NCBI RefSeq assembly: GCF_001613805.1
Contig: NZ_LPVY01000005.1
Span: 310,001 to 374,000, forward strand
Length of the DNA: 64,000 nucleotides
Reading direction: 5' to 3'
Origin: Thalassospira lucentensis
Lineage (GTDB): Bacteria; Pseudomonadota; Alphaproteobacteria; Rhodospirillales; Thalassospiraceae
Shown here: in pieces, positions 28,541 to 36,802 of the stretch
Position numbering within the stretch: position 1 is the stretch's first letter
Layout of the letters: each line of letters begins with the position of its first letter
The notes under the pieces: model-generated
Told to the model about the DNA's origin: nothing
Databases searched by the model: none
What the model saw: only the letters and a program-made list of their open reading frames with translations
Position numbers and translations under genes: made by a program

Positions 28541-29157
28541 AAACTTGAATTTCCTGCGCTTTTTCGAATAGAGGGCAGTCCGGTACAGTGCAGGCCCATC
28601 AAAGTGCCATGCGATCAATACCATATCCGGCCAAATGGTTTGGCCGGAGTATAGAGAATGAAAATTCCGGTGCAAGCATCGCGACCGTTTCGTGTCCGGT
28701 CTTTTAACCCTGCGTTAAGAACGAGAAAAACTGCGTTCGTAGTTTTTCTCGTTGTCATGGGACAGAATTTTGATCTTTGCCAATCGGAATTGTTTCGAGT
28801 TTTGAAAAATCAATTGGCCCGAATTGGGAGTGTGATTCTGTAACGCGCAGAAAAGCGGGCTTTTGGGCTGTCCGGACACGCGATGGCTTCGCTTAGATGA
28901 ATGACACAGGCGAGAAGGTCTATAGCTGCAAAATTAGGGTGAAAATCTACATTCAGGATTGTTTGAATGGGCTTAATTTCGCGATTTCTGCAGTTACAAG
29001 TTCGTCAGAACTTCAAACAGACTATTATGTATTCATATAGGAGTGTCTAAATATATCTATTATCAACAATATAAGATTTTGTGACTAATCGTATATTGAG
29101 GTTTTGCATATTTGAAACACTGTAAGCCTCAGGTGATCTCAGAGGTGAAATCGGGCG
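28541..29157. other. AT-rich 617-base region without a clear gene
   Basis: Between the kinase gene and the SirB1 gene, both on the minus strand. It holds a perfect 13-base inverted repeat at 28720-28753 and becomes clearly AT-rich from about 28900 to 29110. One short plus-strand frame (28897-29040, 47 codons) lacks a ribosome binding site and was not called. The kinase promoter should be near 28560-28700. Confidence 0.5.
28720..28753. repeat. Perfect 13-bp inverted repeat
   Basis: AACGAGAAAAACT at 28720-28732 is the exact reverse complement of 28741-28753, with an eight-base loop. It lies about 180 bases upstream of the kinase gene start and has an A/T-rich stem, so it is not a typical GC-rich terminator. 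It could be an operator or a small-RNA hairpin. Confidence 0.6.
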
Positions 29158-30177
29158 TTATGGCTGGCTGGGGTCGGGGGTGTCTGACGGATATTTGTGG
29201 TCTGCATTTTGCGGGCGAACCGGATACAGTTGCACCAGTGCATCCGAATTCGTCGTGTTCCGGCTATCTTTTTTTTGGGTTGAAGTTCCATGACCGAGAC
29301 GATCACGCAATTCTTCGATAACGGCACTGATCCGCGCCCGATGCATCGGGTCTTTGCACAGCCCAACGAACTGTGTGAAGGCATGGAGTGCTTTTTCATC
29401 TTCATGCAGCCGGGCATAAAGCGCACCGAGCTGATGCCAAAGCCCGTCATGGTCGGGTGCGATCAGTAGGCTGCTATCGATAACACGTGCCGCCAAGGCC
29501 AATTCGCCCTGCCGAAGCGCCCGAACTTTTATGTTGTTTTGAAGTCGTAACAATATTGCGATGTCGGATGCTTCGCGGTAATGGCCGGGTTGCAATTCCG
29601 CATCCAGCCCCTGAAATGCTTTGAGCAATTCGCGCAGTTCAGCCGATCCCAGCGTAATACCGCCGTGGAACGGATCAATCATTTTCCGGGCACCGCCAGA
29701 TTGCAGGCGAAGAAGAAAGTGACCGGGAAAATCAATACCGGTAACCTCGATCTGGCAGCGCTTTGCCGCATGTATGTAAAGCAGGGCGAGTGCAACCGGC
29801 AAACCACGTTTGCGATCAATGACCTCCATCAGATCGGCATTGGCGATATCATCATAATTTTCCGCGTCGCCTTGAAACTGATAAGTGCCGGGAATAATGT
29901 CCTGCAATGCCTGCACGATAATATCGACTGATGGATGGCTTTGATCATCCGCACCGGCTTTTTCAGATAGGGCGGCGATTCGGTCACGGACATCGTCAGA
30001 AATCCTATCAAGCAAATCAAGATAGGCCGAAATGTCGCGATCAGGATCATTTAGCCGGGCAAAGCGCAGGGCAGCTTCGGCTGCGGTTGCATCGGGATAG
30101 TGGCCGTTACCGTAATCGGTAAGCCATTGGCGATCGTTCGCAGTAATGTCCTTTTCCCGATCGATAATAATACTCAG
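29158..30177 (-). CDS. SirB1-family protein (transglutaminase-like plus tetratricopeptide region)
   Basis: Protein of 339 residues if read from 30177. The SirB1 core (about 75-180) has RKGLPVALALLYIHAAKR-type sequence and GHFLLR; the C-terminal half looks like tetratricopeptide helices (ARVIDSSLLIAPDHDGLWHQLGALYARLHEDEKAL), followed by a disordered polar tail. The family-like N-terminus (EAALRFARLNDPDRDISAYLDLLDRI) lies upstream of the first TTG at 30015, and no in-frame ATG, GTG or TTG exists between there and the upstream gene. A CTG at 30177 overlapping that gene's stop (CTGA), or an ATT at 30171 seven bases after AGAGGA, is the likely start. Function of the family is unclear. Confidence 0.8.
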   Translation of the reverse strand: MSIIIDREKDITANDRQWLTDYGNGHYPDATAAEAALRFARLNDPDRDISAYLDLLDRISDDVRDRIAALSEKAGADDQSHPSVDIIVQALQDIIPGTYQFQGDAENYDDIANADLMEVIDRKRGLPVALALLYIHAAKRCQIEVTGIDFPGHFLLRLQSGGARKMIDPFHGGITLGSAELRELLKAFQGLDAELQPGHYREASDIAILLRLQNNIKVRALRQGELALAARVIDSSLLIAPDHDGLWHQLGALYARLHEDEKALHAFTQFVGLCKDPMHRARISAVIEELRDRLGHGTSTQKKDSRNTTNSDALVQLYPVRPQNADHKYPSDTPDPSQP

Positions 30178-30830
30178 GTCCTCTGGCGTTGCGGGTCGTC
30201 TTTCAGCCGCACATGGCTGACGACACGCCTGACATAACTGGTACTGCGCGCATGGGCGATGACAAGATTCCGTTCATGTTCGCTTTGCGCAATGCCCATA
30301 ATGTGGACAGTACCATTGATGGTTTCGATACTGTAGTTAATCGCATAGACGTCTGTGTCAAACATCAGGGCGGTTTTGATGCGGGTCGTGATCAGAAGAT
30401 CGCTGGCATTGTCCATCAGACTGCTGCCTTGCCCAACAGTGATCTCATTGATGACCCGGTTTACTCCGTTGGCTTGCCAAGCCAGTTCGACGGCTTTCAA
30501 TTCGCTCTCGGTGTTGTCAACTGTACCTGCCAGCAACACCTCACCTTCGACCACTTCGATTTCGATCCGGCGAAACAGGTTTTCATCTTCTGCGAGAAAC
30601 TTTTGCCAGATTTCGGCAGTGATGGCGGTATCACTGACTGCCCCGCCAAACCCTCGTTCCTGCATGGCCGCCACACCGGCGGTTGCGCCAGCACCAATCG
30701 CAAGTGATGTGCATCCGGCAAGCGGCAAAATGGCAACGATTACCAGAGCCGGTCCGGCTTGCGCGATATAATGTCTGACTTTAACAACACGGTCTTTTGA
30801 CCGTCGCAATATGCGTGACAGTGATGTCAT
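30174..30830 (-). CDS. BON-domain lipoprotein
   Basis: Periplasmic lipoprotein of 218 residues, OsmY/DolP type. A basic N-terminus and hydrophobic stretch end in the lipobox LAGC at about 38-41. Two BON domains follow (about 67-135, EGEVLLAGTVDN; and 144-210, INGTVHIMGIAQSEHERN), which bind phospholipid membranes in relatives that support envelope integrity. Its stop overlaps the apparent start of the SirB1-family gene by four bases, so the two are coupled. Confidence 0.9.
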   Translation of the reverse strand: MTSLSRILRRSKDRVVKVRHYIAQAGPALVIVAILPLAGCTSLAIGAGATAGVAAMQERGFGGAVSDTAITAEIWQKFLAEDENLFRRIEIEVVEGEVLLAGTVDNTESELKAVELAWQANGVNRVINEITVGQGSSLMDNASDLLITTRIKTALMFDTDVYAINYSIETINGTVHIMGIAQSEHERNLVIAHARSTSYVRRVVSHVRLKDDPQRQRT

Positions 30831-30925
30831 TAATCGGTTTCTCGCCCCGCTTCCCCCGTCGTCTCAACTGCCAATATGAGGGTAGCCGGTTAAGGAGTTT
30901 TAAATTCAAAGCGGGGTTTGGACGA

Positions 30926-31789
30926 TTAATGACTTTTTTCGCATGTGAGTTCCGCCCAGCGACCGGGTGTGACACCAAAGGCACGTTTGAAATGCCGGTT
31001 AAGGTGGCTTTGATCGGCAAACCCCGTTTCACCCGCGATATCTACCAACGGATGGCGAAGGGTAATCAGCGAGCGCGCTTTTTGCAGGCGACGCATCATC
31101 AGATACCGATACGGTGTTGTTGCAAAACAGGCGCGGAATTGGCGGATCAGGCGATATCGATCAAGCCCGGTGACCTCTTCAAGCTCATCTGACTGCACGG
31201 CTCGATCAAAATTATCTTCGAGATATTGTCTGGCCCGTTCCATACGGTCCAGCGCCAGAAGACCCATAGGCTTGACGGGCCCTTTGGCATGACGCGCGAG
31301 ACCGGAGGCAATGTCAGAGACAAATTGATCTATCAGCAGCGGATCGACATCTTCATCAAGATGAGCCAGCACTGAGGCCAGAGTAGAAGCCAGTTCCGGG
31401 TCGGCAATCACCGGATCTGAAACAAAAGGCAGCGAAGCCGTCTCAGCGCCAAGTCCCTGACGGAGCAATGATGGTTCAAGATAAAGCATCCGGTAACGCA
31501 AGCCGTCATCGGTTCCTGCGCCCCCGTCATGAAGTTCGTCGGGATGCAGGACAATCACGTTGCCTGGCTGGCTGGCACGGAAAGAACCACGATAGTTGAA
31601 AGTTTGAACGCCCTGCATGGTTATACCCAATGCATAGGTATCGTGCCGGTGTGGCGCAAACATATTGCCAAAGAAAAGGGCTTCCATCCGTTCAATTCCC
31701 GGAAGCGGGGCTGCAGAAATGAAGCGTTCGCGCGATTTGCACAAACGTTCAAGACCGTCCGATACGGTTTGGTCTACAGCATTTTGCAT
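30926..31789 (-). CDS. AraC-family transcriptional regulator
   Basis: Protein of 287 residues: an N-terminal cupin sensor (FAPHRHDTYALGITMQGVQTFNYRG...PGNVIVLHPDELHDG) and a C-terminal double helix-turn-helix (about 180-280) with LVDIAGETGFADQSHLNRHFKRAFGVTPGRW. Divergent from a DUF2000 gene with 48 bases between, so it probably controls that gene. Ligand unknown. Confidence 0.92.
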   Translation of the reverse strand: MQNAVDQTVSDGLERLCKSRERFISAAPLPGIERMEALFFGNMFAPHRHDTYALGITMQGVQTFNYRGSFRASQPGNVIVLHPDELHDGGAGTDDGLRYRMLYLEPSLLRQGLGAETASLPFVSDPVIADPELASTLASVLAHLDEDVDPLLIDQFVSDIASGLARHAKGPVKPMGLLALDRMERARQYLEDNFDRAVQSDELEEVTGLDRYRLIRQFRACFATTPYRYLMMRRLQKARSLITLRHPLVDIAGETGFADQSHLNRHFKRAFGVTPGRWAELTCEKSH

Positions 31790-31837
31790 GACGGTTTTCC
31801 CGAAAACCCCGGTTCTTCAAAATCAACGGATGCACAA

Positions 31838-32245
31838 ATGTTTGATACCAAAGTCGCCATTGTTCTTCGCAACGATCTGAAAAATTGGCAATTGCTGAAT
31901 GTCACGGCCTTTTTGATGAGTGGCATCGTTGCCCAGCACCCCGATATTATCGGGGAACCCTATATTGATCGCGACAAGAATATTTATAATCCTTTGTCCC
32001 GACAGCCAGCCATCGTTTTGACAGCGGATCAGGATACAATCGCAAAGGTTCATCGTCGCGCACTGGAACGCGGCGTGACCACATCGCTTTATGTGGAGGA
32101 AATGTTTTCCACCGGGCACGATGCCGCCAATCGGGAAGTTTTTGGCCAGTTTTCGCCAGATGATGCAAAGGTTGTGGGAATTGCTCTGCGGGCGGAAAAA
32201 CGGGTGGCGGATAAAATCATCAAGGGTGCAAAAATGCATCCCTGA
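31838..32245 (+). CDS. DUF2000-family protein
   Basis: Protein of 135 residues matching DUF2000, a family with a fold resembling peptidyl-tRNA hydrolase 2: MFDTKVAIVLRNDLKNWQLLNVTAFLMSGI, then GEPYIDRDKNIYNPLSRQPAIVL. The ATG at 31838 is chosen because similarity starts there; the frame stays open 103 codons further through the AraC gene but antisense. Divergent from the AraC regulator. Function unknown. Confidence 0.85.
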   Translation: MFDTKVAIVLRNDLKNWQLLNVTAFLMSGIVAQHPDIIGEPYIDRDKNIYNPLSRQPAIVLTADQDTIAKVHRRALERGVTTSLYVEEMFSTGHDAANREVFGQFSPDDAKVVGIALRAEKRVADKIIKGAKMHP

Positions 32246-32269
32246 CGACCGATATGCCATTTCCTCCCC

Positions 32270-32653
32270 CTACAACATCCACACATTTTTGAGGTGCTTG
32301 AGACGCCACCCGTTGCTGATTGCAATGATGTCAAAACGCAAATCGCCATGATGGTCGATTCGTTTGGCGAAAGTTGAAAGCGCACGGGCGATGCGCTGTT
32401 GCTGCTTGGGGCGCAATGCATTCAGTGCATCGTCAATGTTGCGGCGATTTTTAACCTCGACAGCGGCGATCAGATTGCCCTTTTGGGCGATAATATCGAT
32501 CTCCCCGACCGGGCAGCGAAACCGGGTTGCAAGAATGCGGTAACCGCATAGTCTGAGCCACAAGGTACACACCCATTCTGCGCGTCTTCCGGCTCTTTCG
32601 GCCTTGCGTCGTTCATATATTCCTGCGTTGTGGGCAGTCCGACCGGATTTCAT
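32270..32653 (-). CDS. yraN: YraN/UPF0102-family nuclease-like protein
   Basis: Protein of 127 residues with the UPF0102 core of a predicted restriction-endonuclease-like fold: AERAGRRAEWVCTLWLRLCGYRILATRFRCPVGEIDIIAQKGNLIAAVEVKNRR, with the GEIDII...VEVK catalytic arrangement. Two bases after rsmI, the usual gene order. Physiological role not established. Confidence 0.92.
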   Translation of the reverse strand: MKSGRTAHNAGIYERRKAERAGRRAEWVCTLWLRLCGYRILATRFRCPVGEIDIIAQKGNLIAAVEVKNRRNIDDALNALRPKQQQRIARALSTFAKRIDHHGDLRFDIIAISNGWRLKHLKNVWML

Positions 32654-32655
32654 CG

Positions 32656-33633
32656 CTATGCTCCGGATGGTTTGGAAAGCTCAAGCGCACGATTATAAAG
32701 GTCACGCTTTTTCAGGCCGGTCTCTTTGGCAACCTGTTCGGCAGCTTCTTTGGTTCGCAAGGCTTTCAACAGTTCGACCAGACGCGCATCAATGTCGTCA
32801 GCATCGGGTTCGGCATCCCGTTCGTTCTGCGGGCCGACGATCACAACGATCTCACCCTTGGGTGCGCCCTCGGCAGCGTAATGAGCAGCCAGATTGCCAA
32901 GTGTTTCTATCCGGACTTCCTCGAACATCTTGGTCAGTTCACGTGCGACAGCAGCTTCGCGCGCATCACCCAGCATTTCGGCCATATCGGCAAGACTGCC
33001 AGCCAGCCGTTTGGGACTTTCAAGAAAGATCAGGCTCCCGGGTATACCGGAAAAGCGTGTCAGTTCTTTTTTGCGGGCCGATGTTTTGGGCGGCAGAAAG
33101 CCAGCGTAAAAGAAGTGGTTACTGGGCAGGCCGGATAAAACAAGAGCGACAATCGGTGATGAAGCCCCAGGGGCTGCCGTGACGTTAAAGCCCTCGGTTT
33201 TGCAATCACGTACCAGTTTATAGCCGGGATCATTGATCAGTGGCGTTCCTGCATCGGAAATCAGGGCAAGCGCCTGTCCCTTGCCAAGGCGGTCCATGAT
33301 TTCGGGGCGCATTTTGGCTGCATTATGTTCGTGATAGGCGATCCGCTTGGTTTTTACACCATATCGCGACAGTAATTTGCCTGACGTTCTGGTGTCTTCG
33401 CACAGGATAATATCGGCACGTTTAAGGATATCGAGCGCACGAAACGTAATATCGCCCAAATTACCGATTGGAGTAGCGACAAGATAAAGACCTGAAGAAA
33501 GTGGCAAGAGTCGTTCATCCGGTTTACTTGATCCGTCGCGCGCATTACCCTGCGTGCGAAACGAGCTATCGGGAGGTGAGAGTGGGTTTTCCGAAACGTC
33601 ATCCGTTGCAGAATCTGGACGGGAATTCGGCAT
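32656..33633 (-). CDS. rsmI: 16S rRNA (cytidine1402-2'-O)-methyltransferase
   Basis: SAM-dependent tetrapyrrole-methylase-fold enzyme that methylates C1402 in the ribosomal decoding centre. LYLVATPIGNLGDITFRALDILKRADII, then CEDTRTSGKLL and LISDAGTPLINDPGY are the RsmI motifs. The N-terminus is uncertain: ATG at 33633 gives 325 residues with a polar extension, ATG at 33693 is longer, and a TTG at 33507 would start just before the conserved region. The two longer forms overlap the 5' end of the divergent lipoprotein gene head to head. Followed by yraN. Confidence 0.9.
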   Translation of the reverse strand: MPNSRPDSATDDVSENPLSPPDSSFRTQGNARDGSSKPDERLLPLSSGLYLVATPIGNLGDITFRALDILKRADIILCEDTRTSGKLLSRYGVKTKRIAYHEHNAAKMRPEIMDRLGKGQALALISDAGTPLINDPGYKLVRDCKTEGFNVTAAPGASSPIVALVLSGLPSNHFFYAGFLPPKTSARKKELTRFSGIPGSLIFLESPKRLAGSLADMAEMLGDAREAAVARELTKMFEEVRIETLGNLAAHYAAEGAPKGEIVVIVGPQNERDAEPDADDIDARLVELLKALRTKEAAEQVAKETGLKKRDLYNRALELSKPSGA

Positions 33634-35027
33634 GGTGCCGGGTCGCGCGCCGGACGGCATCTGTGGTGGTCCTTTCGCTGGGGCTTGCGGCATGCAGTGG
33701 CACCACGAGTATCACGGACCTGTTGGGCATGCAACGGGATGGGGCGCCTGTAGAAACGGCAAATAACCCTGCAAACGACCCGACCAGGGCCCCTGATCAG
33801 GGGCTTCTGACGGACGCAAACCCTTGGCCGGGCGATGCTGCCCTGCCTGAGGGAGAAGGTCAGGAAATACTGACACTTTATAACGATGAGGCGGCTTTGA
33901 ATGAAAAGCGCGTCGCGCTTTTGCTGCCATTATCGGGTCCCAACGAGGAACTGGGGCGCGCCATGCGCCATGCGGCAGAACTGGCGATGTTTGACATTGC
34001 CGGTGACGATTTCGTCCTCATGCCGATTGATACGGCAGGAACGTATCAGGGCGGACAGGCCGCAGCCCATCAGGCGATCAATGCCGGTGCGAAAATGATC
34101 CTGGGGCCGCTCTTTGCCGAATCGGTTAGTGGTGCCAGTGAAATCGCCAAAGCTGCTGGTGTTCCCGTGATTGCGTTTTCAAACAATCAGCGGGTTGCCG
34201 AAAGCGGTGTATGGGTTAACGGATTTGTCCCCGAAGATCAGATTGCACGTGCTTCCGGGTATGCAACCACGCAAGGCAAATATCGTTTTGCGGCTTTGTT
34301 GCCGCAAAACGATTATGGCAGACAGATCGCAGGTGCTCTTCAGGGAATTGTTTCGCGGGTCGGGGGCAGCCTAGGCCGGGTCGCGTTCTATGCGCCGGGT
34401 TCCGAGAATCTGGAGCAGACGATCCGCGATTTTGCCAATTACGATGCACGCCGTGCAAACTTGCGGGCACGCAAGCGCGAATTGCAGGCAGATGGTTCGG
34501 CAGCGTCCCAGCGCGCATTGAAGCGGCTCGAAGGTGTCGACACACTAGGCGAACTTGATTTCGATGCGTTGATCCTTCCGGCGACCGGCGGAGAGTTAAG
34601 GCAGGTCTCTGCCCTTCTGGCGTATTTCGATATCGATAGTTCCGAAGTACAGTTCATCGGAACATTCGGTTGGAACGATCCGGGGCTTTTTTCGGAGCCG
34701 GCACTTAAGGGCGGTATCTTTGCTGCACCGGATCCGGAAAACTGGAAACTGTTCTCGGACCGTTTCGAGCGGACATTTGGTGAACAACCGCCGCGCATTT
34801 CAAGCCTTGCCTATGACAGCGCAGCCTTGGCCGCGGTATTATCGCGCGATTCTGGTGATATGACCCGCGATGCCGTTACCAACCCCAATGGCTTTGTCGG
34901 GGTGGATGGCATTTTCCGTCTGACAGCACAGGGGCGTTCGGAACGCGGTTATGCCGTGATGCAGATCCAGCCTAACGGTGCCAAAGTTGTCGCGCCGGCA
35001 CCTGCGGCATTTGATCAGGTCTTCTGA
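33582..35027 (+). CDS. LppC/LpoA-type lipoprotein, penicillin-binding-protein activator family
   Basis: Lipoprotein of 481 residues. A signal peptide with hydrophobic core VVVLSLGLAAC carries the lipobox LAAC at about 35-38, then a low-complexity Asn/Pro linker, then a type 1 periplasmic-binding-protein fold (VALLLPLSGPNEELGRAMRHAAELAMFD, ...GPLFAESVSGASEIAKAAGVPVIAFSNN). E. coli LpoA activates PBP1A through such a domain. The GTG at 33582 is chosen: GGAGG lies five bases upstream. Divergent from rsmI, as in many relatives. Confidence 0.87.
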   Translation: MGFPKRHPLQNLDGNSAWCRVARRTASVVVLSLGLAACSGTTSITDLLGMQRDGAPVETANNPANDPTRAPDQGLLTDANPWPGDAALPEGEGQEILTLYNDEAALNEKRVALLLPLSGPNEELGRAMRHAAELAMFDIAGDDFVLMPIDTAGTYQGGQAAAHQAINAGAKMILGPLFAESVSGASEIAKAAGVPVIAFSNNQRVAESGVWVNGFVPEDQIARASGYATTQGKYRFAALLPQNDYGRQIAGALQGIVSRVGGSLGRVAFYAPGSENLEQTIRDFANYDARRANLRARKRELQADGSAASQRALKRLEGVDTLGELDFDALILPATGGELRQVSALLAYFDIDSSEVQFIGTFGWNDPGLFSEPALKGGIFAAPDPENWKLFSDRFERTFGEQPPRISSLAYDSAALAAVLSRDSGDMTRDAVTNPNGFVGVDGIFRLTAQGRSERGYAVMQIQPNGAKVVAPAPAAFDQVF

Positions 35028-35064
35028 GCCGACCGGATAGAAAAGGCTTTAATTGATACGGAAT

Positions 35065-35089
35065 GCCCGCCGATTATGCTTCGGCGGGC
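35065..35089. terminator. Terminator shared by the lipoprotein gene and nth
   Basis: Stem GCCCGCCGA/TCGGCGGGC (35065-35073 with 35081-35089) and a seven-base loop, followed on the plus strand by TTTTGTCTTT. It overlaps the last codons of the convergent nth gene. Confidence 0.75.
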
Positions 35090-35727
35090 GTTTTGTCTTT
35101 ATAGTTGCACAAATCATTGACAATGCAGTCACCACAACGCGGTTTGCGTGCCTTGCAGATATAGCGCCCATGTAGGATTAGCCAGTGATGGGCATGGTTC
35201 ATGAAACGTGACGGGACCTTTTTCAAAAGGCCCTTTTCGACGGCAAGCACGTTTTTACCGTTTGCCATGCCCGTCCGGTTGCCGAGCCGGAAAATATGGG
35301 TATCAACAGCCATCGTGTGTTCGCCCCACGCAATGTTGCGGACAACATTAGCGGTTTTTCGACCGACACCCGGCAGTTCTTCAAGGGCATCCTGATCGTT
35401 GGGTACAATCCCGCCATGCTTTTCAACAAGTATGCGTGCCGCTGCCATTACATTCTTGGCCTTGCCGCGATAAAGCCCAATGGTTTTGATATGTTCGATC
35501 AGGGCTTCTTCGCCAAGATCCAGCATGTCCTGGGGTGTTTCGACAATCTGGAACAACTTCTTGGTGGCTTTGTTGACACCAACATCGGTTGCCTGTGCCG
35601 ACAGGGCGACTGCCACCAGAAGTGTATAGGGATTGGTGTAGTCCAGTTCCCCTCTCGGTTCCGGGTCGGCGTCCGAAAGACGCTGGAAAAATTCTTCTAT
35701 GGCGGCTTTGCTCATCGGGCGGGACAT
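35074..35727 (-). CDS. nth: Endonuclease III, DNA glycosylase/AP lyase
   Basis: Base-excision-repair enzyme of 217 residues for oxidised pyrimidines. The helix-hairpin-helix LPGVGRKTANVVRN contains the catalytic Lys, the Asp follows in AVDTHIFRLGNR, and the C-terminus has the four-Cys iron-sulfur cluster loop (CKARKPRCGDCIVNDLC). The ATG at 35727 is used; an ATG four codons later is possible. Confidence 0.96.
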   Translation of the reverse strand: MSRPMSKAAIEEFFQRLSDADPEPRGELDYTNPYTLLVAVALSAQATDVGVNKATKKLFQIVETPQDMLDLGEEALIEHIKTIGLYRGKAKNVMAAARILVEKHGGIVPNDQDALEELPGVGRKTANVVRNIAWGEHTMAVDTHIFRLGNRTGMANGKNVLAVEKGLLKKVPSRFMNHAHHWLILHGRYICKARKPRCGDCIVNDLCNYKDKTPAEA

Positions 35728-35927
35728 GGGTCTTTATCTCTGTGTTGATGCCGCATTTTGCGGTCATTTTCGGGATGTTAAGAGTTTGGCTTCCTCTATC
35801 GCCGGTCTGATCTACTGACATCGAAATATATAAACTGCCGTTCTGCAAAGGTCGAATTTTGATTGCGGCAGATCTGGAAGCGTTCCAGAATTGACGGATT
35901 GGAAACGCTGCAAACCGGTCGATTACG

Positions 35928-36437
35928 ATGCCAGCCGTACCAAGAACCGAAAAACCGATATTTCGCATCGATCTGCGCCCGCCACGTTCGTTAAGCAGGC
36001 GGGCAGCGCGCAGTATTGTCGTGATACTTGCATGCGTCACGACATCAATCGGTTTGATTTTCTGGGCTGTTGGTGCGTGGCCGGTAATCGGATTTCTGGG
36101 CATTGATGTGATATTGCTGGCGCTGGCTTTTCATTTCAGTTTTCGCGCGGCAAGAGCAGAAGAGCGGATCGAACTCCGTCGGGGCAATTTGCGTGTCATC
36201 AGAATTTCTGCGCGGGGTACGCGGCAGGAATTTGATTTTCAGCCCTATTGGCTTCAGGTGGTGCTGGAACGGGGTGAGGATGATCAATGCGAACTTTATT
36301 TGCGATCGCACGGCAAGCGTTTCGAGATCGCGGGGTTCTTGGGGGCCGAGGAAAAGACGGATCTGGCCGGAAAGCTTGATCGTTTGCTGCGTCAGGCACG
36401 ATGCCATCCTGACCTACAGCCCGCGGGATTATCCTGA
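35928..36437 (+). CDS. DUF2244-family membrane protein
   Basis: Protein of 169 residues with two membrane helices (about 28-50 and 54-70) and a C-terminal soluble domain. The PRSLS N-terminal segment and the later LRVIRI...FQPYWLQVVLE stretch match DUF2244. The gene commonly lies next to nth in alphaproteobacteria, here divergent from it. Function unknown. Confidence 0.85.
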   Translation: MPAVPRTEKPIFRIDLRPPRSLSRRAARSIVVILACVTTSIGLIFWAVGAWPVIGFLGIDVILLALAFHFSFRAARAEERIELRRGNLRVIRISARGTRQEFDFQPYWLQVVLERGEDDQCELYLRSHGKRFEIAGFLGAEEKTDLAGKLDRLLRQARCHPDLQPAGLS

Positions 36438-36648
36438 AATCAAGGCGCGGCGGCGCTTTTCCCCAATTTCCAGACTGCTTTGCAGTCTTGGTATCCCCGA
36501 TATGCTTTGGGTGAATTCCCCCATAATTAATTGCGAAAACAGTCTGAAAAGATGCAATTTTGGCCGTGAAATCGCTTCGGGAACGGGTTCCGGATACTGG
36601 ATTCCGCGTTTCAGAGTAAAATTCACCCGAGATTCCCCGTTTTCACCG

Positions 36649-36675
36649 CTTGCGAGTTTTTGATGACTTTCATAT
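36649..36675 (+). promoter_or_regulatory. Candidate heat-shock (sigma-32-type) promoter of dnaK
   Basis: CTTGCGA at 36649-36655 and TTTCATAT at 36668-36675, 12 bases apart. The -35 keeps the CTTG core of RpoH promoters and the -10 keeps the CAT core. The match is partial. No CIRCE element is present, so RpoH control is the expected mode. Confidence 0.4.
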
Positions 36676-36685
36676 ATAGGTGCGC

Positions 36686-36699
36686 GGGGTAATTACCCC
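36686..36699. promoter_or_regulatory. Perfect 14-bp palindrome GGGGTAATTACCCC
   Basis: Lies ten bases after the candidate dnaK -10 box, so at or just after the transcription start. Could be an operator half-site pair or a leader hairpin. Confidence 0.5.
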
Positions 36700-36736
36700 A
36701 CGAAATTTGAGACTATTACAACCATTGGTCCCAGGA

Positions 36737-36779
36737 GGTCCTGCGCAGCGCTTAGATCGTGAAGGCTGCGGGACGGACC
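36737..36779 (+). promoter_or_regulatory. Leader hairpin before dnaK
   Basis: GGTCC (36737-36741) pairs with GGACC (36775-36779), and GCAGC (36745-36749) pairs with GCTGC (36765-36769), with an internal loop of three and five bases. It ends about ten bases before the AGAGGAA ribosome binding site of dnaK. It may affect mRNA stability or translation. Confidence 0.4.
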
Positions 36780-36802
36780 GGCCGCTAAAAGAGGAACTTA
36801 CT

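Larger units (their letters stand above)
36438..36802. other. dnaK upstream region
   Basis: A 365-base non-coding region. It holds a 9-bp inverted repeat far apart (GGGTGAATT at 36509-36517, AATTCACCC at 36620-36628), a candidate heat-shock promoter, a perfect 14-base palindrome and a leader hairpin right before the dnaK ribosome binding site; the last three are listed separately. Confidence 0.6.

Noticed and set aside
28897-29040. Possible 47-codon gene in the AT-rich gap
   Set aside because: No ribosome binding site, no recognisable motif, and a length expected by chance in low-GC DNA.
36438-36802. CIRCE element for HrcA at dnaK
   Set aside because: No inverted repeat of the GCACTC-N9-GAGTGC type was found here or elsewhere in the window.
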